Below are positions 18,047-27,450 of a stretch of 49,809 bases of DNA, in pieces. The notes below the pieces were generated by a model, which was not told where the DNA came from, ran no database searches, and saw only the letters and a program-made list of their open reading frames with translations. A program made the position numbers and the translations under genes. Within the stretch, counting starts at the first letter, position 1, and the number at the start of each line of letters is the position of its first letter. The stretch is from Candidatus Devosia symbiotica (GTDB lineage Bacteria > Pseudomonadota > Alphaproteobacteria > Rhizobiales > Devosiaceae), in assembly GCA_025050575.1 (NCBI GenBank), contig JALBVE010000009.1, forward strand, positions 1 to 49,809, in the 5' to 3' direction.

Positions 18047-18150
18047 CCAGCAGAGTAGTCAACCGCTCCTTCTTTCAGTAGACTTCATGGTAAGTCTGTC
18101 AAACCACGAGGTCGTGGCACGGTGTTGGCCGACTACTGGTGCGACTGCCC

Positions 18151-18690
18151 ATGACCTTCGACCTTGCCAAAGTCCAAGCCATTCTGCTAGCCGCCGCCGA
18201 TGCTGCCGCGAGCCGAACCCTGCCATTGTTCTGGACCAATCTGGGCATCGACAACAAACTCGCCACCGGTTTTGACCCGATCACCGAGGCCGACCGCAGC
18301 GCCGAAACCGCTATTCGCGGCGTCATCGCTGATACCTTTCCCGACCACGCCATTATCGGCGAGGAGTGGGGCAATAGCGGCCAGAGCAATTACACCTGGA
18401 TCATCGACCCGGTCGATGGCGCGCGCCTTCATCACGGGCGTCCCGATCTGGGGCATATTGATCGACTGTTCCCATCACGGCGTCGCCATTGCCGGCATCA
18501 TGAGCCAGCCATTCATTGGCGAAACTTTTCTGGGCACCCCCGGCCGCGGTACTTATCAGCGCAACGACCAGACCATGCCGCTACGCACCAGCGGTATGAC
18601 CGAATTGGCGTCAGCACGCGTCTTCACCACCACGCCGTCGCTGTTCAATGCCCCGGTTGATGCAGCGTTCGGCGTCGGTGAGGTAGTCGC
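18151..18690 (+). pseudogene. hisN: HisN-like histidinol-phosphatase / inositol monophosphatase family, broken
   Basis: From ATG 18151 the frame encodes the N-terminal half of an inositol-monophosphatase fold enzyme: TGFDPITEADRSAETAIRGV, ADTFPDHAIIGEEWG and YTWIIDPVDG, the metal-binding DPxDG motif. A one-base loss at about 18420 shifts the frame just after DG; the sequence continues as RAFITGVPIWGILIDC and MSQPFIGETFLGTPGRGTY. Around 18655 the gene stops abruptly, replaced by the 3' end of a convergent tadE remnant, so about 90 C-terminal residues are missing. The alphaproteobacterial relatives are annotated as histidinol-phosphatase HisN; inositol or fructose bisphosphate substrates are alternatives. 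Confidence 0.8.
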
Positions 18691-18990
18691 CTTCCGTGTT
18701 GATCGGAATTAGTTCCACCGCCAGCGTGTTGGCGCAATCGGCCAGGATCAGGGCTTCCTTGCACACCGTATCAAGGATCAGCGCCTGAGTGGAATTGACC
18801 ATATTGCCGACGTGCAGCGAGTGCACCATCATGTCCAGCGCCTGGTCCAGCATCATGGTCTGCATCATCGTCCAGCCTTCTCGATCGTGGAGAAGATCAG
18901 CGCAAACAGCATCGGCACGATAAGCGCAAATTCCACCGCCGCTGCGCCGCCCTAATGCCGGATAAGACGCTGGCGCCATTGGCCGATCAT
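18655..18990 (-). pseudogene. TadE-family pilus assembly protein, degraded
   Basis: Starts at ATG 18990, overlapping the tadG stop (ATGA). After a TAG the frame shows the classical TadE start GGAAAVEFALIVPMLFALIF, a hydrophobic helix with the glutamate that marks pseudopilins. A frameshift follows, then WTMMQTMMLDQALDMMVHSL and EALILADCANTLAVELIPIN. The C terminus is cut at the junction with the convergent hisN-like remnant. TadE is a pseudopilin of Flp/Tad adhesive pili. Confidence 0.75.
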
Positions 18991-20310
18991 TGCGTCAGTC
19001 GGATCTTCCGGGTCGCCGTGGCGATCGAGCGGCAGGCCGTTGCGATATCCAAACCTGTAACGGAATAGAAGTGACGTGGACTGGAGGCACAATTGGCCAT
19101 TTCAGTGGCCGCAATAGCATCCACGTAAAAGCCGATGGTGAACACTGTCACGCCATTGGCTTTCGCTCGATTACAGATCTTGTACATCAGGTTGCGGGCC
19201 TGCGTGCGTAACTGGGTTTTCTTGTTGTCCGGCGCCAGACTAACCGACCGGTTAAGGTCCTTGGGCCGGCACTGATCGCTGATAATGCCGTCGGTCATTA
19301 AGACGATAAATTTGACGGTTTCGCCGTCATTAAAGGCTGCTGGCCGGCTCACAAATCCCGCTGGCATGATACCGTCGGTCACCGCCTGCTCAACGAAGGG
19401 CTGCGTTGCCGGGTCCGGCAGAATAAGGCCCCAATTCATCGCAATTGCCGTGCCCGTCCCGTCATGCATCCTGTAATTAGCGATGCGCTGCTTGAGTGCA
19501 GTGGCGTCATTGGACAGGTAGCTGATCGAAGTGTCTTCGGTCGGACATTACCACCAGTTCATGTCACTGACGCTGGTATTGTAATTCCATTCGGTAAAAT
19601 GGGGCGCTTGCGCCCATCCCGCGAAGCTGCGCATCCCCGATGCGTAGTCGGCATCGCTGAATTCAAAGCAGAACGAATTATTGTGGGTCCGCGTCCTGCC
19701 AAGCTGGTTGAACACATTGGCCCCGACATTGACCTGGCCGGCATATGGCACGATCGACACCGAGGTGTAGGCGGCTGTCTTCGGTGTCAGGATAGTATCG
19801 ATAAACTCCTGCGCAGCCGGCTTGAGCAGATCAATGCGCCGCGGCGAGCTGAAGCGCATCGAACCCGACATGTCCAGCATCAGCGATATCTCGACATTCT
19901 TGCGCTGTTCGATTGCCGTCGCCGTAGCATTGACAGTGATGGCATTGATGCCGATCAGCAGCAAGAAGCCGGTAGCCATGGAGTATTGCGCGACCACGGA
20001 AACCTGGCGGTAAGTCGCACCCGTGCTGGGCACAAAGGTCACAGTCACATCGTCGATAAACGGCACCGACTGCAGGTAATCGGTGATCATGGTCTCGATT
20101 GTGCGGGTCTGTGTTAGCGACGCAGAGGCCAGGACAGCGCGATCAACGCCATCCTGCAGCTGCACCCGATAGAATTCATAGCGCGATATGAGTTGCTCCA
20201 CTCGCCACCACCAGCATAGGGATGAAGGCAAAGGCGCTGATAATCGCAACATTGCCCGAACCGTCGGCCAGGAAGCGTTTGAACAACCTACAAAAAGCAC
20301 CGGCCAGTCC
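18987..20310 (-). pseudogene. TadG-family pilus protein with von Willebrand A domain, broken
   Basis: The N terminus is out of frame but readable (FLADGSGNVAIISAFAFIPM, the TadG_N helix). After about 20200 a long clean frame runs through the VWA start VEISLMLDMSGSM (MIDAS DxSxS) to MNWW, where a TAA at 19548-19550 interrupts it. The same frame then continues (CPTEDTSISYL) through FIVLMTDGI and GVTVFTIGFYVDA to the stop at 18987. The damage is therefore one frameshift and one nonsense codon in an otherwise near-complete gene. TadG-like proteins are surface or periplasmic parts of Tad pili. No other tad genes are in the window. Confidence 0.8.
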
Positions 20311-20385
20311 TCGAGTGTCCTTTTGAAAATCGACAATTTCTAGCCGCCGATCATTGAAAAATCGTGTGTATTGATAGCACGATTG

Positions 20386-21506
20386 TCAATGCCAGGTGAT
20401 CCACTCAGGAATAAGCCCATCAAACGCTGCCAACACTTGGCGCAGATCGCGTCGGTCTGCATGAACATTTCATGGCGCGCGCCGGCAAGCCTCCACCGCC
20501 TGATAGCCATAGTCAGTTGCTGATCCGCTCAACCCTACTGGCTCTGCTCGGTGACAAACGCGTCAAACGCCGCGAACATCTGTCCACGAATGGCATTGGT
20601 CTCCATGAACAGTTCATGGCACGCTTGCGATCATGATATGCCGCCCGGTACGCATGCGCAGGCCCAACTGCTCAATGGCACCGATCGATACCACTTCGTC
20701 ACGCGCCGCGGCCAACATCAGCAGCGGAATGCATACGCACGCGGGAAAACTGTCGCGGCTCGTCTCGGCCATTGCCGACCATGGCGGCCGCCGCCTAACG
20801 CACCGTGGATGCGCCGATTTCCAGCGCTGGCCGTGCCTTCATCACGTCGACTTTGCGCAGATAGCGGATCATGTCGCCGGTCAATGGATTATCGGGAAAT
20901 GTCGCCTCTGACGCCGGCCTGTCGGCGTTGCGGCTAACCAGCATCCGACCCAGCCCAACAAAACTCAGCACTTCCGCGACGCGTGCCATTCCGGCCATGC
21001 TCAGCGGCTGCCGGTCCAGCGCCACCATCGGCGCCGACAGGAATATCCTGTCGAACATCAGCCAGTCCTTGGCCCTCGCGAACAGCGATACCAGCCCGCC
21101 TATCGAATACCCCATTAGCATAGTATGGCGGCGGGCACTCCCGCAGCAGGATCTAGCTGTGAAAACTCTTGAGATCGGTCCAGTAATCCTCAAACTTGTT
21201 GACATAGCCCAGGCTGGCGTCACCGATCAGCCGGCCTGACCCGCTCTGCCCACGCCAGTCAAAGGTCGCCACGACAAACCCGCGCTTGCAGAAATCGGCG
21301 ATGGTCTCAAAATATTTCTCGATAAATTTGGAGCGACCCTGCACCAGGCAGATCGTCCCGCGCGGCTTACCTACCGATTTCGGCCAGAAGGCATAGTGCA
21401 GCTGCACATTGTCCATGGCCTTGAAATACCCCGCTCACGCGCCCTTCGGCAGCGGATTGATAGCGATATTGACCAGGCTGGGACCGTTGAGATCGACAAT
21501 GTTCAT
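20386..21506 (-). pseudogene. PldB-like lysophospholipase / monoacylglycerol lipase, degraded, with duplicated 3' end
   Basis: Minus-strand blocks of an alpha/beta hydrolase: start MNIVDLNGPSLVNIAINPLP followed by an in-frame TGA, LHYAFWPKSVGKPRGTICLV, KRGFVVATFDWRGQSGSG, then out of frame the nucleophile elbow MGYSIGGLVSLFARA and IFLSAPMVALDRQPLSM. The C-terminal tail occurs twice: HELFMETNAIRGQMFAAFDA ending at about 20534, and a diverged HEMFMQTDAI followed out of frame by QVLAAFDGLIPEWITWH ending at 20386. The gene has an internal stop, several frameshifts and a doubled 3' end. Substrate would be lysophospholipids or monoglycerides. Confidence 0.75.
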
Positions 21507-21551
21507 GGGTATTTCCAAACTAGGCTATCCCTAACTTAGAGCAAACGCCGG

Positions 21552-21588
21552 CCAAAAAGAAAACCAGCATCCTATCGGGATGCTGGTT
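21552..21588 (-). terminator. Strong intrinsic terminator, minus strand
   Basis: An eleven-base-pair perfect stem (AACCAGCATCC / GGATGCTGGTT) with a five-base loop is followed on the minus strand by TTTTCTTTTTG, an almost perfect U-tail. No recognised minus-strand gene ends just upstream of it. It sits between the small unassigned stretch at 21590-21720 and the broken lysophospholipase gene. Confidence 0.85.
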
Positions 21589-21589
21589 C

Positions 21590-21730
21590 CTGTTGTGCGA
21601 CCCGTGCGAGGGGATGATGGGCCGCGTCTTAAGCACTAAAGTCGCCCTCAGCACCTCCAGCTTGTAACGCCACCGGTTTGAACGGGGCCGCACCGGGCCA
21701 TTCATTTTCCATTTATGGGCCAATTATCAT
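21590..21730 (-). ncRNA. Candidate small RNA or very small gene ending at the terminator
   Basis: Transcription ending at the strong terminator must start between it and the divergent hsp20 promoter, giving a transcript of roughly 150-170 nt. A possible minus-strand promoter reads TTCAAG, 18 bases, TGATAAT just upstream (about 21728-21757). A short frame from ATG 21705 exists but runs straight through the terminator stem, which is unusual for a real protein. I therefore favour a small RNA, with a small peptide as the alternative. No family is recognised. Confidence 0.35.
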
Positions 21731-21747
21731 TCGAACAATTGCAAGGT

Positions 21748-21775
21748 CTTGAACCGGCAATTTTGCCTCCCATAT
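21748..21775 (+). promoter_or_regulatory. Heat-shock (RpoH, sigma-32) promoter of hsp20
   Basis: CTTGAA at 21748-21753 and CCCATAT at 21769-21775, separated by 15 bases, match the RpoH promoter pattern (CTTGAA ... CCCATnT) used by alphaproteobacterial heat-shock genes. Transcription would begin near 21783 and give a leader of about 120 nt before the hsp20 start codon, the size of a ROSE leader. Confidence 0.7.
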
Positions 21776-21782
21776 CTCAATC

Positions 21783-21902
21783 GTTCGCCGGTTCTACCGG
21801 GAACCCCGACCTCGAAATCATCGGCTTGCCTGATACTGGGAGCCACGATGAGGCAAATCCGAGACCACCGGGAAACCACGTTGCTTTACGGAGAATGTGA
21901 CT
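21783..21902 (+). promoter_or_regulatory. ROSE-like RNA thermometer in the hsp20 leader
   Basis: The roughly 120-nt leader contains several GC-rich complementary segments. Close to the start codon it carries CGTTGCTTTACGGAGAATG, that is TTGCT next to the ribosome binding site GGAG. In ROSE thermometers of rhizobial small heat-shock genes, the conserved U(U/C)GCU pairs with the Shine-Dalgarno sequence through non-canonical pairs and melts at heat shock. Position, length, motif and gene type all agree. The full fold was not computed. Confidence 0.6.
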
Positions 21903-22361
21903 ATGCAGACCATTGATTTTTCCCCCTTCTATCGCTCCACTGTTGGCTTCGACCGGGTCTTCAACCGCCTCGACAATCTGGTCGGGCAGGAAGCCAAGAC
22001 CTACCCGCCCTACAATATCGAGCGGACCGGCGATGACACCTACCGTATCTCGATTGCCGTAGCCGGTTTTGCCAATGGCGACATCGCCATTGAGACTAAG
22101 GAAAACAACCTTGTCGTCAAGGGTGCCAAATCGGCCGAAGCCGCCGACAAGGCCCGTGAATTCCTCCATCGCGGCATTGCCGAGCGCGCTTTCGAGCTTC
22201 GTTTCCAGCTTGCCGATTATGTCGAGGTCCATGGCGCCACTCTCGAGCACGGCCTGCTCCACCTTGAGCTCAAGCGCGAATTGCCCGAAAGTAAGAAGCC
22301 GCGCTCCATCGAGATCAAGTCTGGGGAGCAGCCCACTATTGAGGACAAATCGGTTAACTAG
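21903..22361 (+). CDS. Small heat-shock protein Hsp20 (IbpA-like)
   Basis: Complete 152-residue chaperone that holds unfolding proteins in a refoldable state. The N terminus FSPFYRSTVGFDRVFNRLDN is that of alphaproteobacterial IbpA/HspA class proteins. The alpha-crystallin domain spans about residues 35-130 (PPYNIERTGDDTYRISIAVA; LVVKGAK; HRGIAERAFELRFQLADYVE; LEHGLLHLELKRELPE), and the C-terminal anchor is PRSIEI. ATG 21903 is chosen over an in-frame GTG at 21897 because GGAG lies at the right distance. The gene is flanked by an RpoH promoter, a ROSE-like leader and a terminator, so it is a self-contained heat-inducible unit. Confidence 0.92.
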   Translation: MQTIDFSPFYRSTVGFDRVFNRLDNLVGQEAKTYPPYNIERTGDDTYRISIAVAGFANGDIAIETKENNLVVKGAKSAEAADKAREFLHRGIAERAFELRFQLADYVEVHGATLEHGLLHLELKRELPESKKPRSIEIKSGEQPTIEDKSVN

Positions 22362-22387
22362 CTGATAGGTCTCACTCAGCCATCCAC

Positions 22388-22419
22388 ACGGCGCAACCCA
22401 ATCCGGGCTGCGCCGTTTT
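22388..22419 (+). terminator. Intrinsic terminator of hsp20
   Basis: ACGGCGCAACCC and GGGCTGCGCCGT form a 12-base stem with one internal mismatch and a four- to five-base loop, followed by TTTT. It begins 26 bases after the hsp20 stop codon. Confidence 0.85.
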
Positions 22420-22585
22420 GCTGACCACCCTCCGCGTAGTCCCGGCAAGAACCTCTGGTTCGTCAAATTCCATCTTAATAATAAGAAAATCTGATCAGAC
22501 ACCGCTTTTGGCAGACATTTTTGGGCCGGAAACACTCATTTTCTGCACAATCGGCACCCAAACTCTACGCTTTCCTATACAAAAA

Positions 22586-22614
22586 TTGACACTTTTCTAT
22601 TTTGCGCGTCGTAA
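22586..22614 (+). promoter_or_regulatory. Possible sigma-70 promoter upstream of gltB remnant
   Basis: A perfect TTGACA at 22586-22591 is followed after 17 bases by TCGTAA, a weak -10. The position, in an AT-rich patch upstream of the gltB remnant, fits an old gltB promoter. Spacing is ideal but the -10 matches only partly, so this is tentative. Confidence 0.25.
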
Positions 22615-22917
22615 CGGTGGCAAAGGCACTTGCTACCGGTTTGGAATTATGCAAATGCGCACGTGATAGGGTAGCACAACTGTCCTATATGACACATCGC
22701 CCCGCCCTCCGCGAGCCAGAACGCACGCTGGCTCGGCTGGCCCGCTAGACGATAATAGTGGAAACGGGTAGGCGGAGCTAACGAAATAGACTGAACTTCA
22801 GTTCAGGCCGAGCTGAAAGTAACGGTTTTGAGAAGTGATGAGCTTCTTGAATAAGGTCTGGTGGACCTTATTGCGCGAAGAACGCCCGTAGAGCTATGCT
22901 ACGCAGGGCTATGGCGC

Positions 22918-22952
22918 AGCGTACATTGAATACGTGAGCACAGGAAGCGCAG
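22918..22952. repeat. Dispersed intergenic element, copy 2
   Basis: A 35-base block beginning AGCGTACATTGAATACGTGA and ending CAGGAAGCGCAG, matching the block at 16527-16560. In both copies a near-palindrome around GTACAT is followed by the same GTGAGCAC-GGAAGCGCAG tail. The two lie 6.4 kb apart in otherwise unrelated intergenic sequence. Confidence 0.5.
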
Positions 22953-23132
22953 AGCCCGTTGCTTGCAGGCCAGCATCAACTAAAGGACAGCTGCCGAATC
23001 TCGAATTCGAGTGGCCATTTGGATGCAGCGCCACTCCCCACGCATAGACATATTTGCTCATTCGAGCCATACTGTGTACGACCCGCCTGAGCAACGCGAC
23101 CACCAGAGGACGAGCATGCATCTAGTCCCACG

Positions 23133-25139
23133 GTCTATGCAGAAATCCCTGAATCAGCTGGCGATAACGGCTCTTATGTCGTTTTGATATCGGCCCGCAC
23201 TATCGTCTATAAGGGTATATTCCTGGCTTTCCAGCTAGGCGCCTTCTACCTTGATCTGCATGACGAGAGCGTTGAGAGCGCCATCGCCCTGGTGCATCAG
23301 CGCTTTTCGACCAACACCTCCCCCTCCTGGGGGCTGCCTTACCCCTACCGCATGACCACCTACAATGGTGAAATCAACATCATCCGTGACAACGTCAACT
23401 GGATGGCGGCGCGTCAGGCCTCGGTTTCATCGCCAAGTTCGGCGACGACATCACTAAGATCTGGCCGATCTCCTATGAGAGTCAGTCCGACACGGCCTGT
23501 TTTGACAACGTACTCGAATTTCTGGTGCGCGGCGACTATTCGTTGCCGTATTATGTACCGCATCCGCGGCGAACAGCGCGCCTGGAGCCCCGACGTTGTC
23601 GCCGATCTCCAGTACGCCGTCCGTACCAGGGACGACTCCCCTGAAACGGCGCAGCAACGCTATGACAGCTTCGCCGCGCATGCGAACTCGGACGACAATG
23701 GCTATCTAGCTATCCTCAACCTATTTGAGATCAAGCCGATCGCCGCACCTGTGGCGCTCGACGAGTGAGCCCGGCCGTTGAGATCGTCAAGCGTTTCGTC
23801 ACCAGCGCCACGAGCTTTGGCTCGATCTCGCGCGAGGCGCACACCACGCTGGCTAGGGCGATGAATGCCATTGGCGGCAAGCCCAACACCTGCGAAGGCG
23901 GCGAAGAGCCCGATCGCTACAAAGCTCCTGCCCAACGGCTCGCGCAATCCCATGCGCTCGGCCATCAAGCAGATTGATTCGGGCCACTTTGGAGTCACCA
24001 CCGAATATCTAGTCAATGCCGACCAGCTGCAGATCAAAGTCGCCCAGGGTGCCAAGCCCGGCGCAGACGGCCAGCTGCCCGGTCACAAGATCGACTGGAT
24101 CGTTGCCAATACCCGTCATTCCACTCCCGGCGTGGACCTGATCAGCCCGCCACCGCACCACGACACCTATTCCATCCAAGACGCAGCCCATCTCATCTAC
24201 GATCTCAAGAACATCAATGAACAGGCCGATATCTCAGTCAAGCTGGTCTCTGAGATTGGCGTTGGCACTGTTGCTGCCGGCGTCGCTAAGGCGAGCGGAT
24301 CACATCACCATCTCCGGCTATGATGGCGGCACTGGCGCTTCGCCGCTGACTTCGCTCAAGCATGCTGGCGGTCCCTAGGAAATCAGTCTGGCCGAAACCC
24401 ATCAGACCCTTGTGCTTAACCGTCTGCGCAACCGTGTCCGGCTGCAGACGATATGGCCGTCCATATCAATCTGCCGATCCGCAGCCGCGATCGCCGGGCC
24501 GGCGCTATGCTGTCTGGCGCCCGGCCAAGAAATATGGCCATGAAGTCCTGCTCTACGACACCATCTCGATCAAGTTGAGCAGCACGGCCGATCAGGCCTT
24601 CGACGCCTTCCTGGTCCGCAGCATCTCGATCAACATGGTCGGCGATACCAATGACTATGTTGGCAAGGGTCTGTCAGGCGGCCGCATCGTCATGTGACCC
24701 TCCCACAAGGCCGGCTTTGTGCCCGAGAAGTCGATCATTGTCGGCAACACCGTGCTCTATGGCGCCATTACCGGCGAGTGCTACTTCCGCGGCGTGGCTA
24801 GCGAACGCTTTGCAGTGAGCAATTCGGGCGCCATCGCCGTGGTCGAAGACACCGGCGATCATAGCTGTGAATACATGACTGGCAGCGTTGTCGTGGTCAT
24901 CGGCGAAACCGGCCGCAACTTTGCCGCCGGTACGAACTGCGTCGACACTAGCTTCCATCAGAGCGCCATCGCAGTGACCCAGTTGAACGCCCGCGCCATG
25001 CCGCCAGAATTGGAAAACAAGCTGACCAACTGGCCCAATTGAGCAGTCAAGATACGTATCTCCTCTAGCCAAGCCGAAGACGCCATCTGCGAATTCGCCG
25101 CCGGCGATATGCGCCGTGGCCAGTCGCTGGTCGTCTGAG
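23133..25139 (+). pseudogene. gltB: Glutamate synthase large subunit, internally deleted and broken
   Basis: GltB transfers the amide of glutamine to 2-oxoglutarate and normally has about 1,550 residues. Here about 2 kb of shifting frames keep scattered pieces: [155 protein letters not shown] replaces Trp after KHAGGP. The C-terminal beta-helix follows ([50 protein letters not shown]). The first 200 codons and several hundred internal codons, including the flavin and iron-sulfur region, are missing. No gltD follows. Dead. Confidence 0.9.
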
Positions 25140-25385
25140 CGATCCGCAAAGGCCGTCAGGCCGCTCGCTCCATCGATTTTGTCTGACAGACAAAACTAAT
25201 CTGCAGCACTAAGGGGCATCCCCTCCTGACCAACGTCTGAAAATAGGCAGCTCAGGAGAGGTTGGCAGAACCTGCACGGAACTGTCATCAAAACGGCTCA
25301 AGAGCTAGTGTCAATGCTAACAGTCTGCTGGCGAATTTAGCCGACGCGCTATAGAACATCCAGTGAACTATGATCCGGACTAGCC

Positions 25386-25925
25386 ATGACTCAAAAGCCC
25401 TATACCGTTGACGAACTGATCTCAGCCAAGGCTATCGCCGCCCGCGTTGAGGCGCTGGCCAAAGAGATTTCCACCCACTTCGCCGACACCGACAAGCTGA
25501 TCGTCGTCGGCCTACTGCGCGGCTCGTTCATCCTCATTGCCGATCTGGTGCGGAAGCTCGACTTGCCAGTCGAAGTTGATTTCATGGAAGCGTCTTCCTA
25601 CGGCAATGCCACCGAATCTAGCCGCGAAGTAAGGATTCTCCAGGACTTGCGCGGGGAGATTGGCAATCGCGACGTGCTGGTGGTCGAAGACATCGTCGAC
25701 ACCGGCTACACGCTCAAGCACGTGCTGGAGATCCTGAGCACCCGCCACCCGCGCCGTATGGAAGTCTGCGCTCTACTCAACAAGCCCAGCCGCCGCGGAA
25801 CCGACGTGCAGGCCAAATGGATCGGCTTTGACATCCCCGACAAATTCGTCGTCGGCTACGGCATCGACTACGCCCAGCGCAACCGCAACCTGTCCCATAT
25901 CGGCACCGTCCGCTTTACTGAATAG
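25386..25925 (+). CDS. hpt: Hypoxanthine phosphoribosyltransferase
   Basis: Complete 179-residue purine salvage enzyme converting hypoxanthine (and guanine) with PRPP to IMP (GMP) in the cytoplasm. The PRPP-binding motif [17 protein letters not shown] is at about residues 96-112. The N-terminal substrate loop [15 protein letters not shown], the flexible loop segment [17 protein letters not shown] and the C-terminal [20 protein letters not shown] are all present. ATG 25386 agrees with the family start. It stands alone between a decayed gltB and an IS remnant, and its retention fits dependence on purine salvage. Confidence 0.93.
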   Translation: MTQKPYTVDELISAKAIAARVEALAKEISTHFADTDKLIVVGLLRGSFILIADLVRKLDLPVEVDFMEASSYGNATESSREVRILQDLRGEIGNRDVLVVEDIVDTGYTLKHVLEILSTRHPRRMEVCALLNKPSRRGTDVQAKWIGFDIPDKFVVGYGIDYAQRNRNLSHIGTVRFTE

Positions 25926-25960
25926 CCGCTAGCGTCCGCCAATATTTTCAATGGCATAGG

Positions 25961-26225
25961 GAAGAAGACCCCTGACGCCGATATTCTGCGTGAGATGATC
26001 GGCTTTGCCGCGGAACGGCTGATGGAGCTGCAGGTCGGTGCTGCTACTGGCGGCCGGCTATGGCCAGAAGAGCGCCGAGCGCTTAGCGCAGCGCACTAGC
26101 AAGGCTGTTGCCGACTCGAACACAACGATGAATGGGCCGTCCTAGCGCGTCAGATACCATGACGCTGGAATCCGTCGCTCCATTGAGCTGATGATCCCCT
26201 CATCAGCTTGTCGGCAGTCCCTGCA
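25961..26225 (+). mobile_element. IS256-family transposase remnant, N and C ends fused
   Basis: The first 129 bases (25961-26089) encode the N-terminal part of an IS256-type transposase ([20 protein letters not shown]). After a few dozen bases the C terminus of the same protein follows in shifting frames (NDEWAV, then DDPLISLSAVPAR). About 300 codons including the DDE catalytic core are deleted. The 129-base block is repeated in inverted orientation at 31754-31882 with only two differences. No intact inverted ends or target duplication could be recognised. Confidence 0.7.
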
Positions 26226-26368
26226 CGCTGACTAGCCCAGCCAAGCGGGAAATGCGTGATGGCCAAGCCTTAGTTATACCACGCCAAAGGGGCGGGGTTG
26301 AGGGGGGATGGCGTTCGCACAAGCAGCAACAGGATAGCGGCATGCCACATCAGTTCGCTCCAATTGTC

Positions 26369-27355
26369 TTAGCGGTTGCGCACAATTAGTTGCTTTTCCC
26401 AGGCATAGGCCGATGCCACAATCTCGGTGAGGTCGTCATGTTGGGGCACCCAGCCGAGCAGTTGGCGCACTTTTTCGCCGGTCGCGGTAATCGAGGCGGG
26501 GTCGCCTGCACGGCGCGGACCTTCGTCAGCACGCAAGTTGACGCCGGATACTTGGCGGACAGTCTCGACAACCTGGCGCACCGAATAGCCCTTGCCGTAA
26601 GCACAATTGAGCGTCGTGTTCTCGCCACCGCTGCGCAAATGCCCGAGCAACAGAGCATGAGCGGCAACCAGATCGGTGACATGGATATAGTCGCGAACAC
26701 CTGTTCCGTCCGGCGTCTCAAAATCAGTGCCGAATATGTCCATTTTCTCGCGCTGGCCCAGCGCCGTTTGACACGCGACCTTGATCAGATGGGTCGCCCA
26801 GGGCGAAGACTGTCCGCTACGCCCCTGCGGATCAGCACCTGCCACATTGAAATAGCGCAGCACGCTATAGGTCAACGGGTATGCCGCAGCGACATCGGCC
26901 AGCATCATTTCAGTCATCAGCTTGGAGCGGCCATAGGGCGATATCGGATTGAGCGGCGTGGTCTCCACCACCGGCGCCAGGCCGGTCATGCCATAGACTG
27001 CGGCGGTAGACGAAAAGATAAAATGCTTGACGCCCCCCCTGACCGCCGCCGCAATCAAATTGCGCGATGTGGCAGTGTTGTTGCCATAATATTTGAGCGG
27101 ATTGATGACCGATTCAGGTACCACAATAGAGCCGGCGAAATGCACGATTTCGGTGATCGCGTGCTTCTTAATCAGCCCGACGACGGAATCGACATCACCA
27201 GCCTCGCCTTCTTCGAAGAAGGCCCTGCCGTCAATGGCCCAGTCAAAGCCGGTGGTCAGATTATCTAGTACGACCACTGTTTCGCCAGCGTCGACCAGAT
27301 TCAGCACCATATGGCTGCCGATATAGCCAGCACCACCAGTTATCAATACAGCCAT
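26369..27355 (-). CDS. galE: UDP-glucose 4-epimerase
   Basis: Complete 328-residue extended short-chain dehydrogenase that interconverts UDP-glucose and UDP-galactose, with NAD bound at VLITGGAGYIGSHMV (residues 3-17). The substrate block is FSSTAAVYG, the catalytic YGRSKLMTE holds Tyr-x-x-x-Lys, and the GalE-specific segments LRYFNVAGADPQGRSG and GTGVRDYIHVTDL are present. The frame extends upstream to 27382, but ATG 27355 is chosen because the Rossmann fold starts directly after it and AAGGGT lies about 9 bases before. Divergent from galU with a short shared control region, so both precursor genes are probably expressed together. Confidence 0.92.
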   Translation of the reverse strand: MAVLITGGAGYIGSHMVLNLVDAGETVVVLDNLTTGFDWAIDGRAFFEEGEAGDVDSVVGLIKKHAITEIVHFAGSIVVPESVINPLKYYGNNTATSRNLIAAAVRGGVKHFIFSSTAAVYGMTGLAPVVETTPLNPISPYGRSKLMTEMMLADVAAAYPLTYSVLRYFNVAGADPQGRSGQSSPWATHLIKVACQTALGQREKMDIFGTDFETPDGTGVRDYIHVTDLVAAHALLLGHLRSGGENTTLNCAYGKGYSVRQVVETVRQVSGVNLRADEGPRRAGDPASITATGEKVRQLLGWVPQHDDLTEIVASAYAWEKQLIVRNR

Positions 27356-27450
27356 GCGTTTAGACCCTTGCAATTGCAACAAAATTTTCTGTCATGGTAG
27401 TATACAAGCATTGCGATAGATTTACTGCACCCAAGAACGGAGAGTTATTC

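Larger units (their letters stand above)
22420..23132. other. Non-coding stretch before gltB remnant
   Basis: About 700 bases without a supported gene. It is AT-richer than its surroundings up to about 22680, has a possible promoter at 22586-22614 and the second copy of the dispersed element at 22918-22952. The first part of gltB (about 200 codons) should lie here by comparison with full-length glutamate synthases, but I find no trace of it, so it was deleted or has eroded. Confidence 0.4.

Noticed and set aside
21520..21723. 67-codon minus-strand frame over the orphan terminator
   Set aside because: It reads through a strong terminator stem and tail, which real genes avoid; kept only as a small-RNA candidate region.
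22618..22634. Sigma-54-like element TGGCAAAGGCACTTGCT upstream of the gltB remnant
   Set aside because: The GG and GC doublets are 11 bases apart; sigma-54 needs exactly 10.
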